This document shows, in pieces, positions 43,557 through 53,080 of a stretch of 57,966 nt of DNA. Made by a program: the position numbers and the translations under genes. Source of the stretch: Planctomyces sp. SH-PL62 (GTDB lineage Bacteria > Planctomycetota > Planctomycetia > Planctomycetales > Planctomycetaceae). How positions within the stretch are numbered: position 1 is the stretch's first letter; every line of letters begins with the position of its first letter. The stretch is taken from NCBI GenBank assembly GCA_945905295.1, contig CAMDPX010000011.1, positions 1 through 57,966 on the forward strand, in the 5' to 3' direction. Below the pieces are notes generated by a model. It was not told the origin of the DNA. It did no database searches and saw nothing but the letters and a program-made list of their open reading frames with translations.

Positions 43557-44305
43557 TGGGCACGAGCCTGGCGTTGGTTCTTTAGACGCGAGTCGCCTTC
43601 GACTTCTTTGAGTTCTTCACGGACCTCTTCGCGAGTCATCAGCAACGATCGTTCGAATCGCCAGCGCTGCCAGCCGTAGTCCAAGAGGCCGAAGGCCAGG
43701 AGTGCGAACGCGACTTGCGAGACGAGTTGCAACGCGCTGGAGGCTAAGCCCGCGAACTGGCCGGGGAAGTCTGTGGTGGAACTCGAAGTTGCGTTTGGCA
43801 AGAACTGTGCGAGGGTCATCGCGCTCACGCCGGCAACGACGGTCAGCTTCAGCAACATTCCCAGAGCGCGGCCGAAGGTCGCTGAAGAGAACAAGCGTTG
43901 AAGTCCTGACAACGGCGATATGCGGGTGGCTTGTGGAGCCAGGTTGTTCCAGCGCCAGTGCCAGCCGACCTGTCCGAAGTGGGCCAGCAGGATCGCGGAG
44001 GTGGCGATCAGCAACGGCCAACTGGCCGTCGCGACGAATCGCCAGGACTGTTCACGGAGTTGGCTGAGCACAGCGGTTGAGTGTGGCGTCTCGCCAGCGT
44101 CTTGGAATGTGGCACGCAACCACGAACTGGCGCGGTCGGCAAAGCTGGCGAACCACCAGCCCAGGACGATCCAAATCGACAGGGCGCGTGCAGCGACGAG
44201 CAGTTCGGTACTGCGCGCGACCATGCCGTCCTCGCGAGCTTTTCGGCGACGACGCTCGGTGGGACGTTCGGTGCGGGAATCGTTGGTGTCGTCGAACAAG
44301 GCCAT
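43493..44305 (-). CDS. flhB: Flagellar export protein FlhB, lacking the autocleavage domain
   Basis: Start at 44305 (MALFDDTNDSRTERPTERRR); 270 residues against ~350-380 usual. The N-terminal motif TERRRRKAREDGMVARSTEL and four membrane segments (about 35-55, 90-110, 140-165, 185-210) are normal, and MTREEVREELKEVEGDSRLK begins the cytoplasmic linker. After about residue 245 the sequence (HQLPYSRSASS...) no longer resembles FlhB and stops; the NPTH cleavage site and substrate-specificity domain are missing. The break lies 120 bp from tRNA-Pro. Probably non-functional. Confidence 0.8.
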   Translation of the reverse strand: MALFDDTNDSRTERPTERRRRKAREDGMVARSTELLVAARALSIWIVLGWWFASFADRASSWLRATFQDAGETPHSTAVLSQLREQSWRFVATASWPLLIATSAILLAHFGQVGWHWRWNNLAPQATRISPLSGLQRLFSSATFGRALGMLLKLTVVAGVSAMTLAQFLPNATSSSTTDFPGQFAGLASSALQLVSQVAFALLAFGLLDYGWQRWRFERSLLMTREEVREELKEVEGDSRLKNQRQARAHQLPYSRSASSAHETNTSHSS

Positions 44306-44322
44306 GCGAAAGACTCTGGGAA

Positions 44323-45120
44323 TCAGCGGGACGGGGAGACATTGGTCGTGGCCGCGATTCCGTCGCGGACGTAATCGGCGACCGTTTGCTGAATACCGGA
44401 TAAGTTCAGAGTCAGCACGATCACGGCCGCGACGGAGCGGGCCGTATTTCCGAGTACGGTGGAAACTCCCGTCAGTCCGGCTGCGCTGAGCAAACCGAGC
44501 GCGAGATTGAGCAACGCCATCGTCGCCAGGGCCGGCGCGATCAACAGCAGGGCGAGTTGGCTGGACTGTTGTAGAAACTGTGCGGCGACGTTGGCGTCGA
44601 GCAGTCCGGTCGTCGAACCGATCGGATGGCTGCGAAAGCTGTCCGCTAAGACTCGCACAACCTGGAGGTGTCCATTCACGGGCGAGCACAGCAGGAAGGC
44701 TGCCGTTCCCCACAGAGTGAGCCAGCGCGTGATGGGTGAGCCGGCCAACGGATCGTCATCGTCCTCAGAGGGCAGCGCGTGTTGTTGGTCGAGCAATCTT
44801 CCAGCCAGTGGCAGCACCCAAAGAATCAACAGCGATCCGCAGCCCAGCAGGAATCCCACACTGAACTCGGTCGCCACAGCGGGGACGAACGTTGTCGCCT
44901 CGAAGGTCGTGAACTTCGGCGAACCGACCAACGGCGCGAGCAACAGCGACAGCACGATTGCCAAACCGATGCGGATGGTCCACGGCAGGATGGCTCGGCC
45001 GAGCAGCGGGCCGACCGACAACAAGCCGCCAATTCGCGATAACACCAGCGCGAACGTGACGAGTTGCCCCGTCCATGGCGAGACCAGCACGGTGATGTCA
45101 GCAACAGTGAATTGCGGCAT
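44323..45120 (-). CDS. fliR: Flagellar export gate protein FliR
   Basis: 265 residues from ATG 45120 (a GTG at 45132 overlapping the fliQ stop is possible). About six hydrophobic segments, FALVLSRIGGLLSVGPLLGR near the N-terminus, and the conserved LLLIAPALATMALLNLALGL region are typical of FliR/SctT. Lies between fliQ and flhB, the usual order. The tail after ~255 is short. Part of the type III export gate with FliP and FliQ. Confidence 0.85.
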   Translation of the reverse strand: MPQFTVADITVLVSPWTGQLVTFALVLSRIGGLLSVGPLLGRAILPWTIRIGLAIVLSLLLAPLVGSPKFTTFEATTFVPAVATEFSVGFLLGCGSLLILWVLPLAGRLLDQQHALPSEDDDDPLAGSPITRWLTLWGTAAFLLCSPVNGHLQVVRVLADSFRSHPIGSTTGLLDANVAAQFLQQSSQLALLLIAPALATMALLNLALGLLSAAGLTGVSTVLGNTARSVAAVIVLTLNLSGIQQTVADYVRDGIAATTNVSPSR

Positions 45121-45124
45121 GACA

Positions 45125-45391
45125 TCACCCACCGTGCGGAATGTTTTCGATTAGTAGCCGCGAGAATTCCGTCAGTCGTGACGCCATCCAGGGGAGCAGC
45201 GCTGCTCCGGCGAAGACCGCCGCGAAGAGTTTGGGAACGAAGCTCAGCGTTTGATCGGTCAGTTGCGTCGCCGCTTGAAACACGCTGACGACCAAGCCGA
45301 CCAACAGGCACACCGCCAGCAATGGACCGGCGAGTTGCAGCGCCAGCCAGAGCGATGAGCGGGTGAGTTCGGTTGCTTGATCGGGTGTCAT
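45125..45391 (-). CDS. fliQ: Flagellar export gate protein FliQ
   Basis: 88 residues, two membrane helices; LLAVCLLVGLVVSVFQAATQ and LTDQTLSFVPKL are the conserved FliQ/SctS core. Complete and of normal length. Separated from fliP by 87 bp that contain an imperfect palindrome (ctagccgccggt...accggcggctag). Confidence 0.9.
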   Translation of the reverse strand: MTPDQATELTRSSLWLALQLAGPLLAVCLLVGLVVSVFQAATQLTDQTLSFVPKLFAAVFAGAALLPWMASRLTEFSRLLIENIPHGG

Positions 45392-45478
45392 ATCAGAGGT
45401 CTGAGGTGTTGAGCGGTCAGACGCTAGCCGCCGGTTTTTTTGAACGACCGGCGGCTAGCGCCTTGCCGCTCATTTTTT

Positions 45479-46348
45479 TCAATGCACGCTGGCGAGCAAC
45501 ATGCCGACGGTGAGGAACCAGCCGTCGATGAGCACGAACAGCAGAAGTTTGAAGGGCAACGCAACGGTCGAGGGCGTCAGTGTGGTCAGGCCGAGTGCGG
45601 TCAGCACAGACGCGATCACGAAGTCGATGACGAGGAACGGTAGGAACAATTGAAAGCCGATCAGGAAGCCGGTCTTCAATTCGCTCAGCAAGAACGCGGG
45701 GAGCAGGACGGTGGTCGGGACGTCTTCGTAGCCTTGAGGTTCAGGGGTGTCGGTTTCGCCCGCACGTTGGCGTTGCAGATCGAGCAGCATCCAGACGCCG
45801 TCGGTGTTGCCGGCCGTTTCAATTTGGCCGCTCATGAAGCGGCGAATTGGAGCGAGCAGTTTCGGCAAGGCTTCTTCGAAGGTTGCCGCTGTCGGACCAT
45901 TGGCCGATTGAGCGTAGGGTTTCCAACCGGTCTCGTAGGACTCCTGCCATACGGGAGCCATGACGGTGAAGGTCAGGAACATGCTCAAGGCCATCAAGAC
46001 CTGATTGGGCAATACCTGCGGCGTGCCGAGCGCTTGTCGCAGCAGACCCAGCACGACCGAGAAGCGGACGAAGCAGGTGCTCATCAGCAGAACGGCGGGG
46101 ACGAGGCTCAGGACCGTTGCTCCGATGAGCCACGGCAGTGAGGCTGAGATAGATTGCGGTGATACCAGTTGGCTTGGCTCCAGAGATGCGCCTTCTGCGG
46201 CGAGCGTGGCTGATCCCGCGAGGGTGAGTGCAGCGAGACAGACAACGCTGCGAATCATTTGGCGCAGCGTGGAATAAGATCGTTTTGACTTGGGATTACG
46301 GCCATCAGCCATCGGCCATCGGCGATCAGCCGGACGATCAAGGTTCAT
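45479..46348 (-). CDS. fliP: Flagellar export gate protein FliP
   Basis: Start at 46348 overlaps the fliN-fliO stop (ATGA); a later ATG at 46258 begins the signal-like segment MIRSVVCLAALTLAGSATLA. The family core is well kept: FVRFSVVLGLLRQALGTPQV, PNQVLMALSMFLTFTVMAPV and LLPAFLLSELKTGFLIGFQL. The residues between the two starts are encoded partly by a ccatcggccatcgg-type repeat (46301-46331), so the shorter start may be the original one. Forms the export gate with FliQ and FliR. Confidence 0.88.
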   Translation of the reverse strand: MNLDRPADRRWPMADGRNPKSKRSYSTLRQMIRSVVCLAALTLAGSATLAAEGASLEPSQLVSPQSISASLPWLIGATVLSLVPAVLLMSTCFVRFSVVLGLLRQALGTPQVLPNQVLMALSMFLTFTVMAPVWQESYETGWKPYAQSANGPTAATFEEALPKLLAPIRRFMSGQIETAGNTDGVWMLLDLQRQRAGETDTPEPQGYEDVPTTVLLPAFLLSELKTGFLIGFQLFLPFLVIDFVIASVLTALGLTTLTPSTVALPFKLLLFVLIDGWFLTVGMLLASVH

Positions 46349-47394
46349 GGTCGCACCTCCGGCGAGAAGGAGGGATGGGTTCCGATCGTTTGTCGTGCGG
46401 CCAGACGTTCTTCGAGTGACGAGGCGGTGCTGGGTGGGCGGATCGAGGGCTTTGTTCCCGTCGGCTTGCGCAGCAGCGAGCGGAATGTTTCGACGAGTGA
46501 TTGATCGCGATGAGTCGCATGACACAATCCGGCGAGGCAATCGACTTCGACCGGGTCAGTGATTTCGGCAAGTGTTTGGAGACCGTATGGCGAGAGGCTG
46601 AGCAGCAGCACTCGTGCTCCACTTCGCGCCAGCACAACCGACGTGCGAGTGTCGATCGCTTTGCGGCCGAGGATCTCGAAGGCTTCGTTGGGCAAGCCTC
46701 GCGCGGTATTCGGCGAGCGTGATTTCAACCATCTCGCGCCGAAGACGATCAACCCGACAACGAATAACAACGGCCAAAGGGTCGCCGACCAGCCGGGCCG
46801 ATTTGCCGCGGCGTCACCGTTATCTGGCTTGGCGGAACGTGGCGTCAACGGGATCGAGGTGGCGACTTGCGAGTCCGGTCGTCGTGCAGTGCTCGGTCGA
46901 ACTTCGTTTGACCAAGCAGGCTCAGTGCTGTTGGAGCGGTTATTGCCTGCGAGGCGAAACGGTGTTTCTAAAAGTTCCGGCGGATCGTTGCCGAACAAGG
47001 TCGATGGCGTGCGTTCGTCAGCGAAGGTCGTGGGAAGTCCGATCGCGAACCAGGCGACCATCACCATCAGCAACTCAACGATCCGCACTCCCAGTTGGCC
47101 ATCGGCGACGACTAGCTCGCCGCGTGCGATGGGACGACCGGCGGCCAGCACTTCGAGCGGTTCATCGGCCAGTTGATCGAGCTGCAACGAATCACCGATT
47201 TTCAAGGGGGTCGTGGCAGAGTCGAGCGCGGTGCGTCCAAACTCAAACGTGACTTCGACCGCGGACGTGTCTTCGGCCCGCAGTTCTGCATCGAGCATGG
47301 CGACCCAGCGCTTGACGTCGGGTGTTCTCTCGCGAGCGCGCAACGTGGGCGCAAGATCGTTTGAGCCAACAGTCGCAGTTGTGGCCAGCTTCAT
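46345..47394 (-). CDS. FliN-FliO fusion protein
   Basis: About 349 residues from ATG 47394 (the frame reaches 47460). Residues ~40-108 are a SpoA/FliN C-ring domain: FEFGRTALDSATTPLKIGDS and AAGRPIARGELVVADGQLGV. Directly after comes a hydrophobic LLMVMVAWFAIGLPTTFADE (like a FliO signal peptide), a Ser/Pro-rich spacer, a membrane helix LWPLLFVVGLIVFGARWL and the FliO cytoplasmic domain (LGRKAIDTRTSVVLARSGAR). Both functional parts would be cytoplasmic if the two hydrophobic segments both span the membrane. Coupled to fliP. Confidence 0.78.
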   Translation of the reverse strand: MKLATTATVGSNDLAPTLRARERTPDVKRWVAMLDAELRAEDTSAVEVTFEFGRTALDSATTPLKIGDSLQLDQLADEPLEVLAAGRPIARGELVVADGQLGVRIVELLMVMVAWFAIGLPTTFADERTPSTLFGNDPPELLETPFRLAGNNRSNSTEPAWSNEVRPSTARRPDSQVATSIPLTPRSAKPDNGDAAANRPGWSATLWPLLFVVGLIVFGARWLKSRSPNTARGLPNEAFEILGRKAIDTRTSVVLARSGARVLLLSLSPYGLQTLAEITDPVEVDCLAGLCHATHRDQSLVETFRSLLRKPTGTKPSIRPPSTASSLEERLAARQTIGTHPSFSPEVRP

Positions 47395-47519
47395 GACATC
47401 CCTGTCGCCAAGGCGGGCTTCCAGCCAGCTCAAGGGCGCGGTCGTATATGCCGCGCTCAAAAAACGGTCAATCCCGAAGCGGACTATTGGCGGTCACAGA
47501 CCCTCGAGAAGACGCTGGC

Positions 47520-48662
47520 TCACACGAATGACGCGGCAATCGCGTTCGAGAGTCGTTGAAACGACGCCTGGCTTTCGCCGAGCGGCTGCGTCGTCAACAT
47601 CAGAGCAAACGAGTTGCTCTCCGGGTCGATCCACAGCAACGTGCCGGTCGAGCCCCAATGGCCGAACGTCGCCGGGCTGAGGAGATCGCCGAACGAGTTC
47701 GAATGATTCGCCCACTGCAATCGCCAGCCGAGCCCCCACGGTCGGAAACGCCGCTCCTCGTCCGGGACGTCCTTCATCGGCGCGAGTTGATTCCGAGTCG
47801 CTTCAATCACCGTGGCCGGCGCAAGGAGTTGCTTCTCGCCGATTCGGCCTCCGGTCAGCATCAATTGCGCAAACAGACCCAAGTCCCACGGAGTTGTCAG
47901 CAGCCCGCCCCAGGGTGCTCCGAATTGCCGCCAGTAGCGACTGTTCCAATTCCAATCGGTCACGTCGGCTTGATCGTCCGCGACGCGAATCTCCGCGATG
48001 CGATCAACCGTCGGCGATGAGCCGTTAAACCAGCTATCCGGCGCACCGAGTTCCGTGTCGCGCATCTCCAGAGGATCGAAGAATTCACGCCGCAGGAATT
48101 GTCCGCAACTCAGGCCGCTGAGCTTTTCGATGATCGCGCCGAGCAGCGCGATCCCCATGCTTTGATACTGCACCGAGCGGCCGGCTGGAAAATCAGGTGT
48201 CAGCTCACACGTGCCGCTCACGAACGCCGAACGTGGCGAGTGCTGCTTGCGCAGTTCGGAGTTGTTCGGGAGCATGTCGGGCAGACCGGACGTGTGTGTC
48301 AGCAGATGCCGGATCGTCGTGCCGTGCTTGCCTCCTTTGCCGAACTCCGGCAGGAACTCGGTCACGCGATCGTTGAGCGTCAGTTGTCCCCGTTCGATCA
48401 GCAGCATCACTCCCATCGCGACGATCGGCTTGGTGATGGAAGCGATCAAGAACATCGCATCCTGTCGCACCTTCACCGAGTTCGCGGCCACACGCTGACG
48501 CCCAAACAACTGCGGCCCCGGAGTGTGTCCGTTCCGAGCGACCAGCAATCCCACCGCCGGCACGACATCGCGTTCGGCCCAATCGCGCACCATCGCCAGC
48601 GCGGCGTTCCAGCGAACCGGGTCCAATCCACACTGTTCCGCAGGAGCTTTCGTCAGCAACAT
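47520..48662 (-). CDS. Serine hydrolase, beta-lactamase / class C family
   Basis: 380 residues. The catalytic S-x-x-K is in FLIASITKPIVAMGV (~residue 74); RHLLTHTSGLPDMLPN follows; the Tyr motif is in VQYQSMGIALLGAII and the third box is GHWGSTGTLLW. No signal peptide is evident. Family members hydrolyse esters, D-amino-acid peptides or beta-lactams; the substrate cannot be told. A palindrome cluster lies just upstream. Confidence 0.8.
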   Translation of the reverse strand: MLLTKAPAEQCGLDPVRWNAALAMVRDWAERDVVPAVGLLVARNGHTPGPQLFGRQRVAANSVKVRQDAMFLIASITKPIVAMGVMLLIERGQLTLNDRVTEFLPEFGKGGKHGTTIRHLLTHTSGLPDMLPNNSELRKQHSPRSAFVSGTCELTPDFPAGRSVQYQSMGIALLGAIIEKLSGLSCGQFLRREFFDPLEMRDTELGAPDSWFNGSSPTVDRIAEIRVADDQADVTDWNWNSRYWRQFGAPWGGLLTTPWDLGLFAQLMLTGGRIGEKQLLAPATVIEATRNQLAPMKDVPDEERRFRPWGLGWRLQWANHSNSFGDLLSPATFGHWGSTGTLLWIDPESNSFALMLTTQPLGESQASFQRLSNAIAASFV

Positions 48663-48682
48663 CGTGTGACCTCATTGGCGAA

Positions 48683-48848
48683 GTAGCCTGACTCTCTGAG
48701 TCGGGACTGACCGCACGAAACGCCCGACTCGGAGAGGCTGTGAAGTTTTCGTGGAGCACGTTTCCAACGTGCTCGAATATAGGCCGATTGGGCACGTTGA
48801 AAACGTGCCCCACGTCATTTATTCACAGCCTCGCAGAGTCAGGTTACG
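48683..48848. repeat. Family D palindrome interrupted by another palindrome
   Basis: The left arm (gtagcctgactctctgagtc) and centre of family D are present; its right arm is split, with cggagag at ~48730 and cagagtcaggttac at ~48834-48847. In between lies a second element with arms gtggagcacgtttccaacgt and complement, bounded by ctgtgaa/ttcacag. This is a nested insertion. Confidence 0.78.
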
Positions 48849-49161
48849 GCGAGACCTCAAAAATTTGGTTGAGCTTTGTGACTTCCAGTGCTTCTCGCAC
48901 GTCTTCACACGGATTGAGAATCTGAATTGTGCCGACTGTCTCCCTCAGCGACGCGAGCAGTCCCAACAACCCACTGGGAATCAATCGCACGCCGGTCATA
49001 TCAAACGCGAGCGTCTTCGACTGATTCCGTTTGACCAATTCCGTGATCTGGTCGCGACACGCGGCGAGGTTGATTTGATCCAAGAGTTCACGGCCGCCAA
49101 AGCCGACGACCGTCATCTCCCCGTTTCGAACAATTTCCAACGTGGCAAATAAGTCGTCCAT
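48844..49161 (-). CDS. STAS-domain anti-sigma-factor antagonist
   Basis: 105 residues. The fold pattern KTLAFDMTGVRLIPSGLLGL contains the Ser that is phosphorylated in SpoIIAA-like proteins, followed by LQ/ILNPCEDVREALEVTKLN. Likely part of a partner-switching pathway; no cognate kinase is adjacent. Its 3' end touches the palindrome cluster. Confidence 0.78.
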   Translation of the reverse strand: MDDLFATLEIVRNGEMTVVGFGGRELLDQINLAACRDQITELVKRNQSKTLAFDMTGVRLIPSGLLGLLASLRETVGTIQILNPCEDVREALEVTKLNQIFEVSP

Positions 49162-49248
49162 GTTTCGATCTCTGCAATGAGAAGTGAATCGAGACTGCTG
49201 CGATGTGCGAGGCGGATAATAACGCCTCGCTTCGCCGACTGTCGCCCG

Positions 49249-50556
49249 TCATTTCTTCGCGGCGATGCGATACAGCGCTTTCTCCGTCCGCACGAACAAA
49301 TCGGAATCAACGGCGGCCGGCGTCGCCATGATTTGGCCGTCCAACTGATTCGTGGCGAGCAGTTTGTACGTCTTGCCGGGCGCGATCACATAGGTTTGGC
49401 CTTCACGGTTGCCGATGAGGATTCGACCGTCCGCAAACAACGGCGACGAACAGAAATTGCCACCCAATCGCTCGGTCCAATTCGTTTGCCCGGTCTTCGC
49501 GTCGAGACACGTCGCGACTCCTTTTTCGGCGACGACGTAAAGCTCGTCTCCGATCAGCAGCGGCGACGGCATGGTCGGCGCTTGCTTGTTGAATCGCCAG
49601 GCGATCTTCGGCTTGTCGTCCAACGTGACCGCCAGAATCTCCGGCTTCATGAAACTGGTGCCGATGAAAACCATCCCATGACCGACCACCGGCCGCGGCA
49701 CAATCGAAAAGCCCTGCGCGCCGTAGCTGAGCTTCCACAACTCGCGACCCGTTTCCGGTTCGTAGGCGTACAACCAATCGGCCGCCGGCGAAATGACCAC
49801 TTCGCGTCCACCGACGTTCGTAATCAACGGCGTCCCGTAGGACTTCTTGAGTTGCGGTTCCGGATTCATCTCACCGCTGCGGTTCGTGCGCCAGGCAATC
49901 TTTCCGTCGAGCTTGTTTAACGCCGCGATGGATTGAGTATCGCTGCCGTCACAATGCACGATCAGCAAGTTTCCCCACAACACCGGCGTGCTGCCGGGGC
50001 CGTTCTCGTGCTTGAGTTTCAGCTCGCGATTCGTCCACAAAATCTTCTGCGTCTTGGTGTCGAGACACGCGGTTCCGTTGGTTCCGAAATGAGCATACAG
50101 CCGTCCGTCTTCCAAAGTCGGCGACGGCGACGCGAACGAATTCAATTGATGCACCGGATCGGGAGACTCGGCCGTCAACAATTCGATGTCGTGGATCAAC
50201 TTGCCCGACACACGATCCACGCAGACGGCGCGCAGACTCAGCTTGCCCACGATATTCAGCGGCTGCCCCGCAAAGTTGTCCGCCAACTTTTTCGCCTTTT
50301 CGACGATTGGCGCTTCCGATTCCACCGCTGTGGTCATCCAGATGTGCTGTCCGTCGATGACCGGAGACGACCAAGCGCGTCCCGGAATCTCCGTCCGCCA
50401 GACGATGTTTTCTTTCTCGCTCCAAGTGAGCGGCAAGTCCTTCGCGGTCGAATGCCCTTGCCCAGCCGGACCGCGCCACTGCGGCCATTCGGAGGCGGAC
50501 ACGAATGAAGCACTCACAATCGCAATCAACATCGACACTGCCACGGAACGCTTCAC
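49249..50556 (-). CDS. Exported PQQ-like beta-propeller protein
   Basis: GTG at 50556 chosen: gaaggag lies upstream at good spacing and KRSVAVSMLIAIVSASFVSA is a signal peptide. 435 residues; EWPQWRGPAGQGHS is the standard opening of planctomycete 'PQQ-binding-like' propellers, and the blades contain ALNKLDGKIAWRTN, YEPETGRELWKLSY and CLDAKTGQTNWTERL. Function unknown; no PQQ-dependent dehydrogenase motif. Common in this phylum as periplasmic scaffold. Confidence 0.8.
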   Translation of the reverse strand: MKRSVAVSMLIAIVSASFVSASEWPQWRGPAGQGHSTAKDLPLTWSEKENIVWRTEIPGRAWSSPVIDGQHIWMTTAVESEAPIVEKAKKLADNFAGQPLNIVGKLSLRAVCVDRVSGKLIHDIELLTAESPDPVHQLNSFASPSPTLEDGRLYAHFGTNGTACLDTKTQKILWTNRELKLKHENGPGSTPVLWGNLLIVHCDGSDTQSIAALNKLDGKIAWRTNRSGEMNPEPQLKKSYGTPLITNVGGREVVISPAADWLYAYEPETGRELWKLSYGAQGFSIVPRPVVGHGMVFIGTSFMKPEILAVTLDDKPKIAWRFNKQAPTMPSPLLIGDELYVVAEKGVATCLDAKTGQTNWTERLGGNFCSSPLFADGRILIGNREGQTYVIAPGKTYKLLATNQLDGQIMATPAAVDSDLFVRTEKALYRIAAKK

Positions 50557-50585
50557 GACAATCTCCTTCAGAGGAATGTGGCGAG

Positions 50586-51140
50586 TCACTTCGCGTCGTC
50601 CGCCCGCTTCTCGAATTTCAGCGCTGCGGAATTCATGCAATACCGCAGCCCCGTGGGCTTCGGGCCGTCTTCAAAGACGTGGCCGAGGTGCGCGTCGCAG
50701 CGGCTGCAGACGACTTCGGTTCGAGTCACGAACCAACTGCGGTCACTCACTTCGCCGACACTTTCGGCTGAGAGCGGCTGAAAGAAACTCGGCCAGCCGG
50801 TGCCGGACTCGAACTTCGTGTCGGCATCGAACAGCTTCTGGCCACAACAGACGCAGCGATACACACCCGGTTCGTGGTTGTCCCAGTACGCGCCCGTAAA
50901 GGCACGCTCAGTCCCTTTGAGGCGTGCGACTTTGAATTGCTCCGGCGTCAACCGCTTCTGCCACTCGGCATCGTCTTTGGCCAGAGGCAACAGACCAGGA
51001 TCGGCGTCCGTGGTGTCGTTCATGACGGGAACCTTTCGAGCGGCGGCGGAACTGGCATCGCGCGGTGGCCGGCGGGCAAAGACCCCCGCCAGCAAAGCCA
51101 CGCCGACAACAGCCGCGAAAACGGCAACACGCTTGTGCAT
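50586..51140 (-). CDS. msrB: Peptide-methionine (R)-S-oxide reductase, membrane-anchored
   Basis: 184 residues with an N-terminal hydrophobic anchor ([17 protein letters not shown]). MsrB domain from ~50: [20 protein letters not shown], zinc pairs CVCCG and [22 protein letters not shown], and the catalytic Cys in [12 protein letters not shown]. Repairs oxidised Met in extracytoplasmic proteins. It is 30 bp downstream... of no coupled partner: the propeller gene starts 30 bp after its stop on the same strand, so they may be co-transcribed. Confidence 0.9.
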   Translation of the reverse strand: MHKRVAVFAAVVGVALLAGVFARRPPRDASSAAARKVPVMNDTTDADPGLLPLAKDDAEWQKRLTPEQFKVARLKGTERAFTGAYWDNHEPGVYRCVCCGQKLFDADTKFESGTGWPSFFQPLSAESVGEVSDRSWFVTRTEVVCSRCDAHLGHVFEDGPKPTGLRYCMNSAALKFEKRADDAK

Positions 51141-51206
51141 GACAGCCCCTCGGACCGGTGGGCAAAATCCAAACGCACTCGATGAAATGACGACGCCGCA
51201 GATCGG

Positions 51207-51485
51207 TTAAGACAAGCTGTCCAAATCAATGCCCGCGTCTCGGCGTTTCTTCCCTTCGGTGGGGCTGCCGTCGCCGGCAACGGCCACGCGGCCGGAATGG
51301 TCGAGGAAGATCTTGTCCCCCAGGATTTCGGCAACCACGATCTCCATCGGATTCTTGCTCGTCAGTTCGATCAACGGCCGAGCGCCGCGGTTCAACGCGA
51401 CCAACCGCTTTTGGATCAGCGACGACAATTTGAAACGGCCACCGACCTTGTTCACGATCGCTTCGTCTTTGAATACGTCAAGCAT
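51207..51485 (-). CDS. rpoZ: RNA polymerase omega subunit
   Basis: 92 residues. [20 protein letters not shown] followed by NRGARPLIE is the omega signature (N.f.l...a..Ra..l..g). The C-terminal ~35 residues are lineage-specific. Follows gmk with an eight-base overlap, the same gmk-rpoZ order as in many bacteria. Confidence 0.85.
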   Translation of the reverse strand: MLDVFKDEAIVNKVGGRFKLSSLIQKRLVALNRGARPLIELTSKNPMEIVVAEILGDKIFLDHSGRVAVAGDGSPTEGKKRRDAGIDLDSLS

Positions 51486-52107
51486 TCGAGCTCTCCTCCA
51501 AGCCTTTCAGGATTTGTACGATCTCGGCCGTCACCCGATCCAAGTCATCATTGATGACCTGAAAACGGTAGCGGTCCGCCATTTCCAGTTCTCGCCGAGC
51601 GGTCTGCAACCGGCGTTGTATCGCTTCTTCCGATTCGGTGCCGCGTGCCCGCAGCCGTTTCTCAAAATCCGCTTCGGAGGCAGTGCGAATGAAAATCGTC
51701 ACGGCCTGCGGATATTGAGCCACGACGTGCATCGCCCCTTGCACATCAATTTCCAACATGGACCAGCCGCCGGAGTCGTGTGCTCGCTGAACTTCCGACT
51801 TCAAAGTGCCGTACCAGTTGCCAGAGCCGTGGACCTCAAAACACTCCACAAACTCGCCCGCATCGCGGCGTCGTTGAAATTCGTCTTTGCTCAGAAAGTA
51901 ATAGTCCTTGCCGTGCTGCTCCTGGTTGCGAGCCGCTCGCGTGGTTGCAGAAATCGCCTTGATCAGCCGGACTTCCATCTGGGCCGCCAACCGGTTGACG
52001 ATCGTAGACTTCCCCGAACCGCTCGGCCCGGAAAGCACGACGATCCGCCGTTCGTCCACACCGGAGTGCGACGGACCGACGGACGATGATGGGATCGAAT
52101 CAGACAC
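51478..52107 (-). CDS. gmk: Guanylate kinase
   Basis: GTG at 52107 ([16 protein letters not shown]) with ggag eight bases upstream is preferred to 52176, which would overlap yicC. 209 residues: P loop [18 protein letters not shown], then [20 protein letters not shown] (GMP-binding Tyr/Arg) and [12 protein letters not shown]. Converts GMP to GDP. In a yicC-gmk-rpoZ operon. Confidence 0.92.
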   Translation of the reverse strand: MSDSIPSSSVGPSHSGVDERRIVVLSGPSGSGKSTIVNRLAAQMEVRLIKAISATTRAARNQEQHGKDYYFLSKDEFQRRRDAGEFVECFEVHGSGNWYGTLKSEVQRAHDSGGWSMLEIDVQGAMHVVAQYPQAVTIFIRTASEADFEKRLRARGTESEEAIQRRLQTARRELEMADRYRFQVINDDLDRVTAEIVQILKGLEESSNA

Positions 52108-52112
52108 AGCAA

Positions 52113-52997
52113 CTACTCCACGTTTTGCAACACTTCCCGAATTCGTTCCACGGCCGATTTCATCTCGACGACGCACCGTGCGAGCGACACGTTGTTGGCC
52201 TTCGAGCCGATCGTGTTGACCTCGCGGAACATCTCTTGAGTCAGGAAATCCAGCTTGCGTCCCTGCGACACCTTGTCGGACAGAAACGCTTCAAACTGTT
52301 CGAGGTGACAACGCAGCCGAGTGATCTCTTCGTTAATGTCGCAGCGGTCCGCGTACATGCTCACTTCGCGGATCAAGTCCGGCTCGCTGACCACGACGTT
52401 TGTTCCTTTGAGCAACTCGTGAATGCGATCCAGCAATTTGTCGCGGTACTGCTTGACAACTTCCGACGCGGTCTTCGCGATCTCGTCGAGGCTGCCGGAG
52501 ATGACCTTCCCGTTGAGCCGCAAGTCGTCCCCCATCGAACGCCCTTCACGCTGCCGAAACTCTTTGAACTTGCCGATCGCCTCTTCCAATTGCGCCTTGA
52601 GGATCGGCCAATCTCGCTCCGCGTCGAGTTCCCCTCGGACGCTATCCGTCACGACTCCGGGCAGCGTCAGGAAATTCGCCAAGTCCGCCGGAGCAGCCAC
52701 CGCAAGCTGACGCGACAATTCTTTCAGTTGATTCCAATACGCCGTGAGCACCTCCGCATTGAGCCGCGCCGCAGACGCTCCGGAGGCAGGCCGGACATCG
52801 AATGCGACCGTCACGGTGCCACGCGAAACGTGCTCGCGCACGACCCGCTCGATCTCCCCTTCCAACGCCGCGTAGGCATCGGGAAATCGCGAGGTCACCT
52901 TCAGATACCGGTTATTGACGGCGCGGATTTCCACGGCGACGCTCAGTCGCTCGTTCTGCCCCTTCGAGGCTCCGAAACCAGTCATGCTCAGCAACAC
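52113..52997 (-). CDS. yicC: YicC-family endoribonuclease
   Basis: 294 residues, full length. [20 protein letters not shown] and [20 protein letters not shown] are the family's diagnostic N-terminus; the C-terminal DUF1732 part has [20 protein letters not shown]. YicC proteins are reported RNases. First gene of the operon with gmk and rpoZ. A short palindrome-like tcgcc..gactc..gagtc..ggcga element precedes it (53023-53044). Confidence 0.9.
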   Translation of the reverse strand: MLLSMTGFGASKGQNERLSVAVEIRAVNNRYLKVTSRFPDAYAALEGEIERVVREHVSRGTVTVAFDVRPASGASAARLNAEVLTAYWNQLKELSRQLAVAAPADLANFLTLPGVVTDSVRGELDAERDWPILKAQLEEAIGKFKEFRQREGRSMGDDLRLNGKVISGSLDEIAKTASEVVKQYRDKLLDRIHELLKGTNVVVSEPDLIREVSMYADRCDINEEITRLRCHLEQFEAFLSDKVSQGRKLDFLTQEMFREVNTIGSKANNVSLARCVVEMKSAVERIREVLQNVE

Positions 52998-53080
52998 GCG
53001 GCACCCTTTGCAAAAAACTCATCGCCGACTCAAAGAGTCAGGCGATGATGAAATACGAACTCAAGGCTTAGCCAGCACCG

